Positions 39,096-46,655 of a DNA stretch of 64,000 nucleotides are shown here, in pieces; the first letter of the stretch is position 1, and each line of letters opens with the position of its first letter. Made by a program: the position numbers and the translations under genes. Below the pieces are notes generated by a model, which worked only from the letters and a program-made list of their open reading frames with translations, was not told the origin of the DNA and searched no databases. This stretch comes from a virus: IMG/VR virus record IMGVR_UViG_3300027747_002969, positions 20,334 to 84,333 of that record; one strand, 5' to 3'.

Positions 39096-40145
39096 TTATT
39101 TTTCTAGTTCATTAAACATGATACTTAAAAAGTCAAAATCATTTATTTTAGAGAAATTACCATGATTGTTCAAGTACCAATCAACCGAATCCCTGCTGCC
39201 TCGACGGCACCAATCTGCATGTTGCGCGTTTGACTCCGTATTGGTCCAAGAGTTCAAACGATTTTGTGATTCCATATCATCTGGATTTATTTCTAAATTT
39301 CGCAACAATTTTACACATTCTCGAAATGCACTTTTCCATGTTTCAAATGGTGACGAATTAAAATGTGTGGTGGCTATGGTTTGATCTAAAATTTTGATTT
39401 GTCCGACGCTGGTTGTAAAGTCCAACCATCGGCCATTATAGGCCAGAACCTTGGCAGCAGGCCATAATTTAACAGCACCATAACCATATTCAAGACTGTT
39501 GATGGGATTCCTGCTGTGCCAAATATGTATATAATTACGATCATACCTACTGGGTACATGGTCAAAATGCCAGGTTTCATCTATGGTTGTATCCCCATCT
39601 ACAGTCCAAAACATGCTAGTGGTTGACTGTTCTGCACAGGTACGATGTGCAAGGTCAATGCCTTTGATTCCGTGTACTCGTTTGGCCATGGGAAATCTGG
39701 CCTGTAATCTTTTGAAGTTTTCGTCTGCATTTGGTTCGAGGTATGAAACAAAAAAGATATCAAACTGGTCAGCATAGGTAGAAGTTTGCTCATCGTGTGT
39801 TTTGATATTGGCTGGCAAACTGGTTAAATCAAAATTCATTGTGGTTTTGGCTAATTTGCGTGGCCATAACTGTATACAACCATCTACTGCATCTGCTGTT
39901 CGTGGATGTCTAGCGCTCCATAGATGCAGATAATTTTGTTCATCACCTTCGGGCATAAATGAAAAATTCCAGGAATTGTCAAAACTCAACTGCTCAGGCA
40001 CTATCCACAGCATGCGCGTAAAGGCAGCACTGGCACAGCGTGATATATAATCATCTGACTTTGGCATGCGTTTGGCATGTGGGAAGCAGGACTTTACTGA
40101 ATGCCAATAGGTCTGATTGTCTGTAATGAAAAACAAATCATACAT
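39096..40145 (-). CDS. Glycosyltransferase-like phage protein with internal duplication
   Basis: 349 residues. Residues 125-235 (FDIFFVSYLEPNADENF, AKRVHGIKG, MFWTVDGDTTI, YIHIWHSRNP, YGAVKLWP) form a unit. A diverged copy lies in residues 1-95 (YDLFFITDNQTYW, HAKRMP, RMLWIVPE, YLHLWSARHP, GCIQLWP). The VDGD in the second copy could be a DxD-type metal site of a GT-A fold; it is lost in the first copy. The next gene on this strand is a paralog. It lies downstream of two clear GT-A genes, so virion or surface glycan modification is plausible. Confidence 0.5.
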   Translation of the reverse strand: MYDLFFITDNQTYWHSVKSCFPHAKRMPKSDDYISRCASAAFTRMLWIVPEQLSFDNSWNFSFMPEGDEQNYLHLWSARHPRTADAVDGCIQLWPRKLAKTTMNFDLTSLPANIKTHDEQTSTYADQFDIFFVSYLEPNADENFKRLQARFPMAKRVHGIKGIDLAHRTCAEQSTTSMFWTVDGDTTIDETWHFDHVPSRYDRNYIHIWHSRNPINSLEYGYGAVKLWPAAKVLAYNGRWLDFTTSVGQIKILDQTIATTHFNSSPFETWKSAFRECVKLLRNLEINPDDMESQNRLNSWTNTESNAQHADWCRRGSRDSVDWYLNNHGNFSKINDFDFLSIMFNELEK

Positions 40146-41052
40146 TACGGGTGGCCATATAATGCGCTATCTCTTCGTTAGGCATCCAGGGCCTTGGTGG
40201 ATTCATGTAAACACGTTTGAAAAACTTAGAATTTTCCGTCTGCATGGTTGTAATATCTAGACCTAACTTGTATTTGAGATCTGACTCCAGACTTTGGCAA
40301 CCTTGATGCGGATCGGTATCTTTGATATCCAACCAAAGTGCCTGCATTTGGTTATAGTTGCTGATAATGGTATGATCCTCGTCACTGAACATGGCAAGAC
40401 TAGACCCCATTCGTGCCCCATACATGGCCCAAATACCATGTTCAACGTCTTGGCCCACACTGGCCCAAATGCACAGGCGGTTAATGTTACCGTACCAAAT
40501 TTTTTTATGGAAATCTCTCACAGCTACCTTTTGGCCGCGATCTAAACACATCTTCACACCTTCGCGAAAGCCACTGCGCCAGGCCTGCTGTGCACTGCCA
40601 TTCACATGGCTGGTGCTGTAACAGCCACGTTGATCATGATAGCGAGAATCCCAGCAAAATTCCACAGCCTTTCTTGGATCTTCAGCATTCTCGTGGCTTT
40701 TCATCTGTCGCACAAATGCCTTGCTCCATAATTTCAATCCACCATTACCATATACCAGACCATTGATACTGTTGCGTCCTGCCCAGGTCCAAGCATGGTC
40801 TTTCTGATGATCCTCAATATCGATTTCAAGATTGAGAAATTCGGCATAAATCTCATTGTCGCCGTCGACAGTTATAAAAAAATCCGTATCACTTGCATCG
40901 GCACAGGCTAGATGCGCTGTGTCAAAACCGCAAACGCCATGCACACGTTTTGCCCAAGGCACCCTAGCGAGCAAGTTGGCCCAGAGTAATTCTGCATTTG
41001 GTTCATCAAAACTGAGAAAAACAAAATCAAACGAATCCATTCTGTGTTTCAT
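40138..41052 (-). CDS. Glycosyltransferase-like phage protein, paralog of its neighbour
   Basis: 304 residues, with AGGATG upstream of ATG 41052. It shares with the gene at 39096-40145 the blocks FVFLSFDEPNAE, AKRVHGVCGFDTAHLACAD, FFITVDGDNEI and YGNGGLKLW. The VDGDNE block looks like a DxD glycosyltransferase site. Stop and start of the two genes overlap by 8 nt, so they form an operon. Function inferred only from the motif. Confidence 0.5.
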   Translation of the reverse strand: MKHRMDSFDFVFLSFDEPNAELLWANLLARVPWAKRVHGVCGFDTAHLACADASDTDFFITVDGDNEIYAEFLNLEIDIEDHQKDHAWTWAGRNSINGLVYGNGGLKLWSKAFVRQMKSHENAEDPRKAVEFCWDSRYHDQRGCYSTSHVNGSAQQAWRSGFREGVKMCLDRGQKVAVRDFHKKIWYGNINRLCIWASVGQDVEHGIWAMYGARMGSSLAMFSDEDHTIISNYNQMQALWLDIKDTDPHQGCQSLESDLKYKLGLDITTMQTENSKFFKRVYMNPPRPWMPNEEIAHYMATRNV

Positions 41053-41055
41053 AGG

Positions 41056-41508
41056 TCATCCTAGATAAAAACTATAGAGGTGGTGATTTTCTACTGCTAA
41101 TGATATTTTATTGTGGTGTGCAGCACAATCCGATAGATCCCAACTGGCAATTAACCAACTGGGATCATTCTGTTTGGTCATATAGAGCATTTTTTTTCTA
41201 GTTTGGTCATCGTGAGTAATACAGACCAAATTCTTTTGCAGAGATATTGGGTCATTTATGTATTCATCACAAGGATCTATTAGGCTACAAAATGACTCTA
41301 GTTTGGTAGTTGCTATTTTTGGACGAATGGCCAGAGTTGGATTTGACGGTATATTTGTTACAAACCAGTCCTGTAGTCTAACTCTGCCGTTCATAAAATC
41401 TTCTGCTAGTGAAATGTCAATTGCAATGCTTTGGCCAATGATTTCACGCCAGGAAACTTTTTTGATGTCGCCTGTCTGCTGATCATAGATTAACCATGCT
41501 ACGATCAT
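41056..41508 (-). CDS. Hypothetical protein
   Basis: 150 residues, overlapping the upstream glycosyltransferase gene by 4 nt. Mixed alpha/beta (VAWLIYDQQTGDIKKVSWREI near the start, KMLYMTKQNDPSWLIASWDL near 110). No family recognised; part of the leftward glycosyltransferase operon. Confidence 0.5.
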   Translation of the reverse strand: MIVAWLIYDQQTGDIKKVSWREIIGQSIAIDISLAEDFMNGRVRLQDWFVTNIPSNPTLAIRPKIATTKLESFCSLIDPCDEYINDPISLQKNLVCITHDDQTRKKMLYMTKQNDPSWLIASWDLSDCAAHHNKISLAVENHHLYSFYLG

Positions 41509-42377
41509 GCCAGTAGTCCTTCGTAGGTTTTCAGCATGGCATCAGTTAAAAAGTCTTTGACATGATAGTGTAGAGGGTAAAACTGCGCATGGTTGCCAAT
41601 TTTGAGATTGGCGTTGGCATTGAGAAATACTTTTATGTGTTTTCTCCAGTCTTCTGAAATGTTGTCAATGTTCCAACCCTGTAGTTGGCTTTTCATGTGT
41701 ACGAATGTTGGAGTAGCATTTGGTGTTGTGTTGGTTTGATCTAGATCTAATATTTTCATTGCCAGTGCAAAAGCTACATCTGTACTAAAATGTGTTGGCC
41801 GCGTATTTGGTTCAAGAAAGTTTTCAAAGAACCTTTCCCAGTTCCATGTAATCATCTTGGTCAAATTGAAAAACTCATAGGCTTCTGACGTTTTTCTAAA
41901 ATATGTAAATGCTGTGTAGATGTTGGGCAATCGGTTTGCTGTGAACACCTTGCGATAGTAGTCGTCGGTAATGGGATTGCTGCGCCAGTCCAGCACTGTG
42001 TTGACAAATGACACAGACTGCTGGCGTTGGCCAAGTTGTTGCCAAACTGCATCAATGTCTGAAAAAAACAACATGTCACTGTCGAGTTTTATGGTTTCAT
42101 CGTATGGTGTCATCCAAATTGATTTCCATTCGTTTTGCAATTTCCAGTCGCTTTGTTCTGAATCATCGCCCCAGGGGATTTCAACTATTTCATCAAATGC
42201 CCATTTATAACGATCTTCAACTTGGGTACCAGGTGTGATGCCGATGCTGAGTCTGCTGATATTACTTTGGCTGTATTTTAGGCTCAAGGCAAGACCATAT
42301 GCCAATCTTACATAGTCAACTGAGTTGGTATTTTGTGCGATAGTAAAAAATCCGCGCGATATTTCAGTTGGTGGCAT
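41505..42377 (-). CDS. GT-A glycosyltransferase (GT8-like)
   Basis: 290 residues. LAYGLALSLKYSQ at the N-terminus (the 'ALxSLK' Rossmann start), ETIKLDSDMLFFSDID with a DxD metal site at about residue 98, then TVLDWRSN and a C-terminal HYHVKDFLTD. The layout is that of GT8-type transferases using UDP-sugars. It is a paralog of the next gene. Likely substrate: virion protein or surface glycan. Confidence 0.7.
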   Translation of the reverse strand: MPPTEISRGFFTIAQNTNSVDYVRLAYGLALSLKYSQSNISRLSIGITPGTQVEDRYKWAFDEIVEIPWGDDSEQSDWKLQNEWKSIWMTPYDETIKLDSDMLFFSDIDAVWQQLGQRQQSVSFVNTVLDWRSNPITDDYYRKVFTANRLPNIYTAFTYFRKTSEAYEFFNLTKMITWNWERFFENFLEPNTRPTHFSTDVAFALAMKILDLDQTNTTPNATPTFVHMKSQLQGWNIDNISEDWRKHIKVFLNANANLKIGNHAQFYPLHYHVKDFLTDAMLKTYEGLLA

Positions 42378-43242
42378 AATTTATGATCCTTTCTGCAACA
42401 CGTCCTATGCTCCATTTATTCATGACATGCACATTGGTGTTGACCTTGTGTAGTTTGAACTCGCCTTGTCGTGCTTCGCTGGTAAAAAATACCGTGCCTT
42501 GATCAAAAGCTGCTATATCATCGTTTTCGGTGGCAAACATCAATTGCTTGTTGGGTAGGTTTTTAACAGTGTCGCCTTCAAACTGTGCATTCATCATGTG
42601 GATGGCAATACTCAGAGCGTAGTCATTGCGGAAATAATCGCCCGGTGGGACTTTGTAGAGACTTTGATAGTATCGATAGTTGTGTTTGATAAATTTGATC
42701 AAATCAAATAGACATTTGGTCTTGTCTGTCTTTTTGAAATACATGACTGTGGCCCAATACAACGGTATGCTCATGTTATTGAACCGTTTGTCAAATCCGC
42801 CTAAATCTTCTATATGATTGAGATCACAAACTGATTTATTGACCAAAATTTCTTCAGTTGATCCCCAGACCGCATCTAGGCTGTTGTCTAATACCAAAAA
42901 ATCTGCATCGATCAACAGAGTTTCATCAAATGGACTCAATACAAAACTATCAGATCTATTGGTATTATAATAAGGTGCTGTTTTTTTAGTATACCTAGTG
43001 TCGTGAAAACTGCGGTTTGGCACATTTCGATCAATGTCTGTAATAATTATGTGGTCAAAAACATGATTGACTAGATCTTCACCATGTGTTTTGATCATCC
43101 AAAATAAGGTATCTTGTGATGTGGCCACGGCAGTAGATTGTTCTTTAAGATGCTTTTTAATCAATAGACTGGAGCAAATGGCCATGGTACCATAGTCTAT
43201 TTCTAAATTATTGTAGGCATGTATCAAATATCCGCGGCTCAT
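42364..43242 (-). CDS. GT-A glycosyltransferase (GT8-like), paralog
   Basis: 292 residues. RGYLIHAYNNLEIDYGTMAICSSLLIKKH at the start and ETLLIDADFLVLDN with a DxD site at about 113, both parallel to the preceding paralog. ATG overlaps the upstream stop. Together with 41505-42377 and the two VDGD proteins it forms a four-gene glycosyltransferase-like array. Confidence 0.68.
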   Translation of the reverse strand: MSRGYLIHAYNNLEIDYGTMAICSSLLIKKHLKEQSTAVATSQDTLFWMIKTHGEDLVNHVFDHIIITDIDRNVPNRSFHDTRYTKKTAPYYNTNRSDSFVLSPFDETLLIDADFLVLDNSLDAVWGSTEEILVNKSVCDLNHIEDLGGFDKRFNNMSIPLYWATVMYFKKTDKTKCLFDLIKFIKHNYRYYQSLYKVPPGDYFRNDYALSIAIHMMNAQFEGDTVKNLPNKQLMFATENDDIAAFDQGTVFFTSEARQGEFKLHKVNTNVHVMNKWSIGRVAERIINYATN

Positions 43243-43607
43243 TAATTATTGCCTTTGACTATTTCTGAAAATTGTTCAGCAGTTGATCTAGCCTTGCGCA
43301 GGTTATTGTATTCTAGATTATAATAGTTAGTGGCATTAAAATAGCGATCCAGTAGTTCATCGCGGAATGTTTCAAGATCAGTAATTTCAATAGGATTACC
43401 GTTTTCATCTATCAATACTACTGATTGCCAACCTCTATCTATGATCATCTGCATGAAAGTTATCAATTCACGAGATGCTTTGAACAGCCCGCCATTGATG
43501 GCCATGGTGATCATGGTGTCAACTTTTATTTTGAGATTTTCTTTGATATTAATGAGATTCAAACGTAGGTTTGATGCATCTAATGCCTTCTGCAGTCGCT
43601 CGTCCAT
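43242..43607 (-). CDS. Conserved hypothetical helical protein
   Basis: 121 residues with a strong AGGAGG ribosome site. Helical throughout with a short strand SVVLIDENGNPIEI in the middle and a coiled-coil-like C-terminus. First gene of the leftward glycosyltransferase operon. An 8-bp stem (ATTATTGT/ACAATAAT) lies in its leader. Function unknown. Confidence 0.55.
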   Translation of the reverse strand: MDERLQKALDASNLRLNLINIKENLKIKVDTMITMAINGGLFKASRELITFMQMIIDRGWQSVVLIDENGNPIEITDLETFRDELLDRYFNATNYYNLEYNNLRKARSTAEQFSEIVKGNN

Positions 43608-43656
43608 AAAATACCTCCTTGATTATTGTTAATAATTTTGACAATAATAGCAAGTT

Positions 43657-43770
43657 TTATAGCCGGCGACCTAGATTAAATGTGTTGATTTCTGTAGGCA
43701 GTGATATGCCATTTTTGATGTTGGTTTGGGCACTGTTCTGGTGACATAGTTCACAAGGATGGGCTTGCAC
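43657..43770 (-). CDS. Possible small CDS or readthrough extension after an amber stop
   Basis: Directly in frame after the TAG (43780-43782) of the tail protein gene the frame stays open for 40 more codons, ending TAA at 43657-43659. The sequence looks protein-like: CELCHQNSAQTNIKNGISLP and EINTFNLGRRL, with a CxxCH motif. No ATG is present; GTG 43770 would give 37 residues, but no ribosome site precedes it. It is either a GTG-started small gene, a stop-codon readthrough extension or chance. Confidence 0.35.
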   Translation of the reverse strand: MQAHPCELCHQNSAQTNIKNGISLPTEINTFNLGRRL

Positions 43771-43779
43771 AGCGAAGAA

Positions 43780-44727
43780 CTAACTAGATAATGAAATAGT
43801 TGTAGCATATGTTGGACTTGCAACTGTCAACACGTCTGCTTTGAGTTGTTGTACATCACTAGTCAAGGTTCCGTCAACTGTCCCGTCACTGCTGATACCG
43901 GTGGCAAAAATAGCCTGCATGCGCACAATGCTCCCATTACCACCATTAACACCGGTTACGGTTTCTACCCTGGCCTGCAGTGTATAACTGGCTGCAGTAT
44001 AACCATAGGCCGACCCATAGTGTATAAACACAGTTTGAAATGTTCCTGTTAGACCATAATATCCAATTGGATAAGACGTTCCACCAGAGCCTGTATATGT
44101 CGTTGCCAGGGCTCCAAGTTTTATGGTTCCCATTTGTGCAAGGAGCGTTGTAAGAGCAACATTGATGTGTGTTGCTGAGCCACCAGTTCTACTACCAGAT
44201 GCATAGACTTGTCCGCCTGTATTGAAAAAATATCTTGCAGAATCTTCGCTGGTAAAAGTCAAAACCCATTGATGCACTATACTGGTATTCCACGTTGTTA
44301 TGCGAGTACTAGTCAACTCACTGGAAACTGCCATTTGCGAAATTGAATACAACAGTCGATTGCTGTCTAGTGTTGATATCAATAATGGTAGATTTGGTCT
44401 GCCGCTGCTGCCATTGTCTGCCTGTATAATATCACCTGCTACCACATCTACAGGCAATGTCAACCCACTGCCAGTCTGTGTGTTGATCACAGCCATAGCC
44501 GAATAGAGATTGTTCCATGGCCCAGCAGTGATCAAATCACCAGTTGCTACTGATGGTAGTGTGATTGATGTTTGACCGTATCCGCGAGATCCATACCCTA
44601 CACCAACCAATGCTGCAACAGCATCAGTAGCAGCACTGGCGTTGGGAAACGCTACATTAGGTGCTTCTGCTCCACGGAAGGCCATGTAGTCAGACGCTGC
44701 TATGGGTTGACCCACTGCGTAAGTCAT
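43780..44727 (-). CDS. Tail fibre / virion structural protein
   Basis: 315 residues, Gly/Ser/Thr/Ala-rich and beta-rich. It contains GPWNNLYSAM near 75 and FTSEDSARYFFNTGGQVYASGSRTGG near 170, a pattern found in virion proteins of T4-like marine phages. Start overlaps the end of the upstream fibre gene. Probably a fibre or baseplate-attached protein. Confidence 0.6.
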   Translation of the reverse strand: MTYAVGQPIAASDYMAFRGAEAPNVAFPNASAATDAVAALVGVGYGSRGYGQTSITLPSVATGDLITAGPWNNLYSAMAVINTQTGSGLTLPVDVVAGDIIQADNGSSGRPNLPLLISTLDSNRLLYSISQMAVSSELTSTRITTWNTSIVHQWVLTFTSEDSARYFFNTGGQVYASGSRTGGSATHINVALTTLLAQMGTIKLGALATTYTGSGGTSYPIGYYGLTGTFQTVFIHYGSAYGYTAASYTLQARVETVTGVNGGNGSIVRMQAIFATGISSDGTVDGTLTSDVQQLKADVLTVASPTYATTISLSS

Positions 44728-44728
44728 G

Positions 44729-45868
44729 TTAGTTTTTGCCTATTACAATTTCAATTATTTCTATACCATCTGTTTTTTTATCCTGCAGGGCTCGACCAAG
44801 AATACTCAACAGTCCATATTCTTCTGTCCATACACACGCGCATCCTGCAACTGTGCTGGTCATTAGCCTTTGACCCTTTTTGACAGGACCAACAATTTTA
44901 CAGGGCACGCGCCCTGTAAGTGCTACTGCTGGATGTGTAACATCATCTCCTGCTGAAGAATTCATTAGATATGCAGGGTTAGTTGATACAACACCAAATA
45001 CATTTGTATCACCGGGTGTATTAGCAGCAGTGATTTCTGCACTACCACCGATACTAACCACAGTCGCAACATCTAGTTCTGCATCTGATTCATATCTCTC
45101 AGCAAGATCAGCATAGAGTGCAGAAGTGGCTTGACCATTGAAATTAATTGCATACATGTTGGCAAATCTATATGTAACACTACCCATATTATAGAGAGCG
45201 TTGCTGTCAGGTACGTTATTTTTATTATTAGAAAAAATGTTTGGCGACGTTACGCTAGAACCAGCCACTGTTGTACTGAAATTCAACCCTGGATTCACAG
45301 TGGTAAAACCTGAAATAGCAGGGCTGGGTGTAAACGCAGCATCCTTACTGTAAATGGCCAGCAGTGTACCTCCTACCACTATCTCCCAGACTTCATGATT
45401 GACAGAAATTGTATCTGTAATTCGTGCAGCCTGGAAAGCAGTATAGCTGGGAATGCTGGGATTCAACGGATCGGTGTTGATTTGACTGCCAAGCGGACCA
45501 ACGATATTCCATGCAGTACCGTTCCATACATTTAATTGTAGGTTCACTGTATCAAACCACAAAGCACCCGGCTGGCTGCCAACTCCGCCACTGCTGCCGG
45601 CATAGACTGCGCTGGAAATCCATGCTGCGCCTGTCCATACATTGATCAATCCAGTGGTAGTGTTGTACCACAGCTGTCCCTGTACTGGATTGATAGGAGC
45701 AGTGGTGTTGGCAAAATTCTGCATGATCCATAATAGGTCCTGATTAACAGGTTCCCCATAATTTAGATAACCACGACCGGGCATGGCAATGCTGGTGGTA
45801 TTGTCAATGGCCCCATCTGCTATTGTGGTCCGCAAAGTACCATTGTAATTAAAAATGTTAGTGGCCAT
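44729..45868 (-). CDS. Tail fibre-like protein with C-terminal peptidase-G2-like domain
   Basis: 379 residues. The N-terminal half has two short repeats (QGQLWYNTTTGLINVWTGAAW and PGALWFDTVNLQLNVWNGTAW) typical of fibre shafts or needle-like proteins. The C-terminal part from ADLAERYESDAEL through HPAVALTGRVPCKIVGPVKKG resembles the peptidase-G2/auto-cleaving tailspike chaperone-type domain. Late promoter TATAAATA lies 31 nt upstream, with an AAGGG ribosome site. Confidence 0.65.
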   Translation of the reverse strand: MATNIFNYNGTLRTTIADGAIDNTTSIAMPGRGYLNYGEPVNQDLLWIMQNFANTTAPINPVQGQLWYNTTTGLINVWTGAAWISSAVYAGSSGGVGSQPGALWFDTVNLQLNVWNGTAWNIVGPLGSQINTDPLNPSIPSYTAFQAARITDTISVNHEVWEIVVGGTLLAIYSKDAAFTPSPAISGFTTVNPGLNFSTTVAGSSVTSPNIFSNNKNNVPDSNALYNMGSVTYRFANMYAINFNGQATSALYADLAERYESDAELDVATVVSIGGSAEITAANTPGDTNVFGVVSTNPAYLMNSSAGDDVTHPAVALTGRVPCKIVGPVKKGQRLMTSTVAGCACVWTEEYGLLSILGRALQDKKTDGIEIIEIVIGKN

Positions 45869-45899
45869 TGGTTTAACCCTTGTTTAATGATGATGCAGC

Positions 45900-45907
45900 T
45901 ATTTATA
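45900..45907 (-). promoter_or_regulatory. Late promoter TATAAATA
   Basis: Perfect consensus on the minus strand, overlapping the last codons of the upstream gene, 31 nt before ATG 45868. Confidence 0.7.
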
Positions 45908-46511
45908 CCGTTTGAATACGTATGGTATAGACGATTTCAATCTGTCTATTGAGACTTTTTTGTACTGGACTGAACACTACATGTGTCAACAGCAGACCAT
46001 TGGTATCTGTACCATTGGCAGCATCGGTAGCATTGTAGGCCTTGAGACCTAACTCATTGAACACATACGTCCCAGTGATGTTTGTGGTGTTGTCAAAGGC
46101 TTCTTGACCAGATGGTTGTCCATAACCCAGCGTGCAGGTCACTATAACGTCACTATAGGTAGTCCCAGAGACGTGTGCAGTGGTCATATAGTTCTGAGCA
46201 GGGTTGGCATTCAGTGGACTTTGGTCGTTGACACATTGGAAATAAGTTTCATTGTAGAGTTCTGCTGATGTACCTACTACATTTGGTGGTAGGTAGGTAA
46301 TTGTTCCTGTACCGCTGACAGTGGCTGCGCCGTTGCCAAATGCCATGTTCTGTATCCATCCGGTTGGACGATTGCTGAGAGTTTCTGCTAATGACACAGA
46401 AAAATTCTCATAATTAATGGCATTTTTCTTGTTGACCAAAATTTCGCCAGTGTTGATGTCGCGTATCAATACATGGCCTTGTATGCGATTATTGGTATCA
46501 TCTTCAAACAT
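45903..46511 (-). CDS. Virion structural / fibre-attached protein
   Basis: 202 residues. N-terminal block IQGHVLIRDINTGEILVNKKNAINYENFS..., beta-rich middle and a C-terminal IEIVYTIRIQTV. The first block is repeated in the tiny gene upstream. Placement between fibre genes and the giant virion gene suggests a baseplate/fibre component. Confidence 0.55.
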   Translation of the reverse strand: MFEDDTNNRIQGHVLIRDINTGEILVNKKNAINYENFSVSLAETLSNRPTGWIQNMAFGNGAATVSGTGTITYLPPNVVGTSAELYNETYFQCVNDQSPLNANPAQNYMTTAHVSGTTYSDVIVTCTLGYGQPSGQEAFDNTTNITGTYVFNELGLKAYNATDAANGTDTNGLLLTHVVFSPVQKSLNRQIEIVYTIRIQTV

Positions 46512-46514
46512 CTA

Positions 46515-46652
46515 TCACGCCCTTTGATTGACCAAAAGTTTACCTGTATCTAGATCACGTATTTTTATATTGCCGTAGATCATGATGCCCACATCTTCAT
46601 CACGGGGTTTTTCGTTTGGTGTTTGGTCTTTTTGTGTTGCTGTTTTTGACAT
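46515..46652 (-). CDS. Tiny protein, paralog of the N-terminus of the next gene
   Basis: 45 residues, ATG 46652 to TGA 46515. The C-terminal 22 residues (IYGNIKIRDLDTGKLLVNQ) match the N-terminal block of the following gene (IQGHVLIRDINTGEILVNK). A late promoter ACTAAATA is 4 nt before the start and overlaps the stop of the giant gene. It may be a truncated duplicate or a small structural peptide. Confidence 0.6.
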   Translation of the reverse strand: MSKTATQKDQTPNEKPRDEDVGIMIYGNIKIRDLDTGKLLVNQRA

Positions 46653-46655
46653 GAG

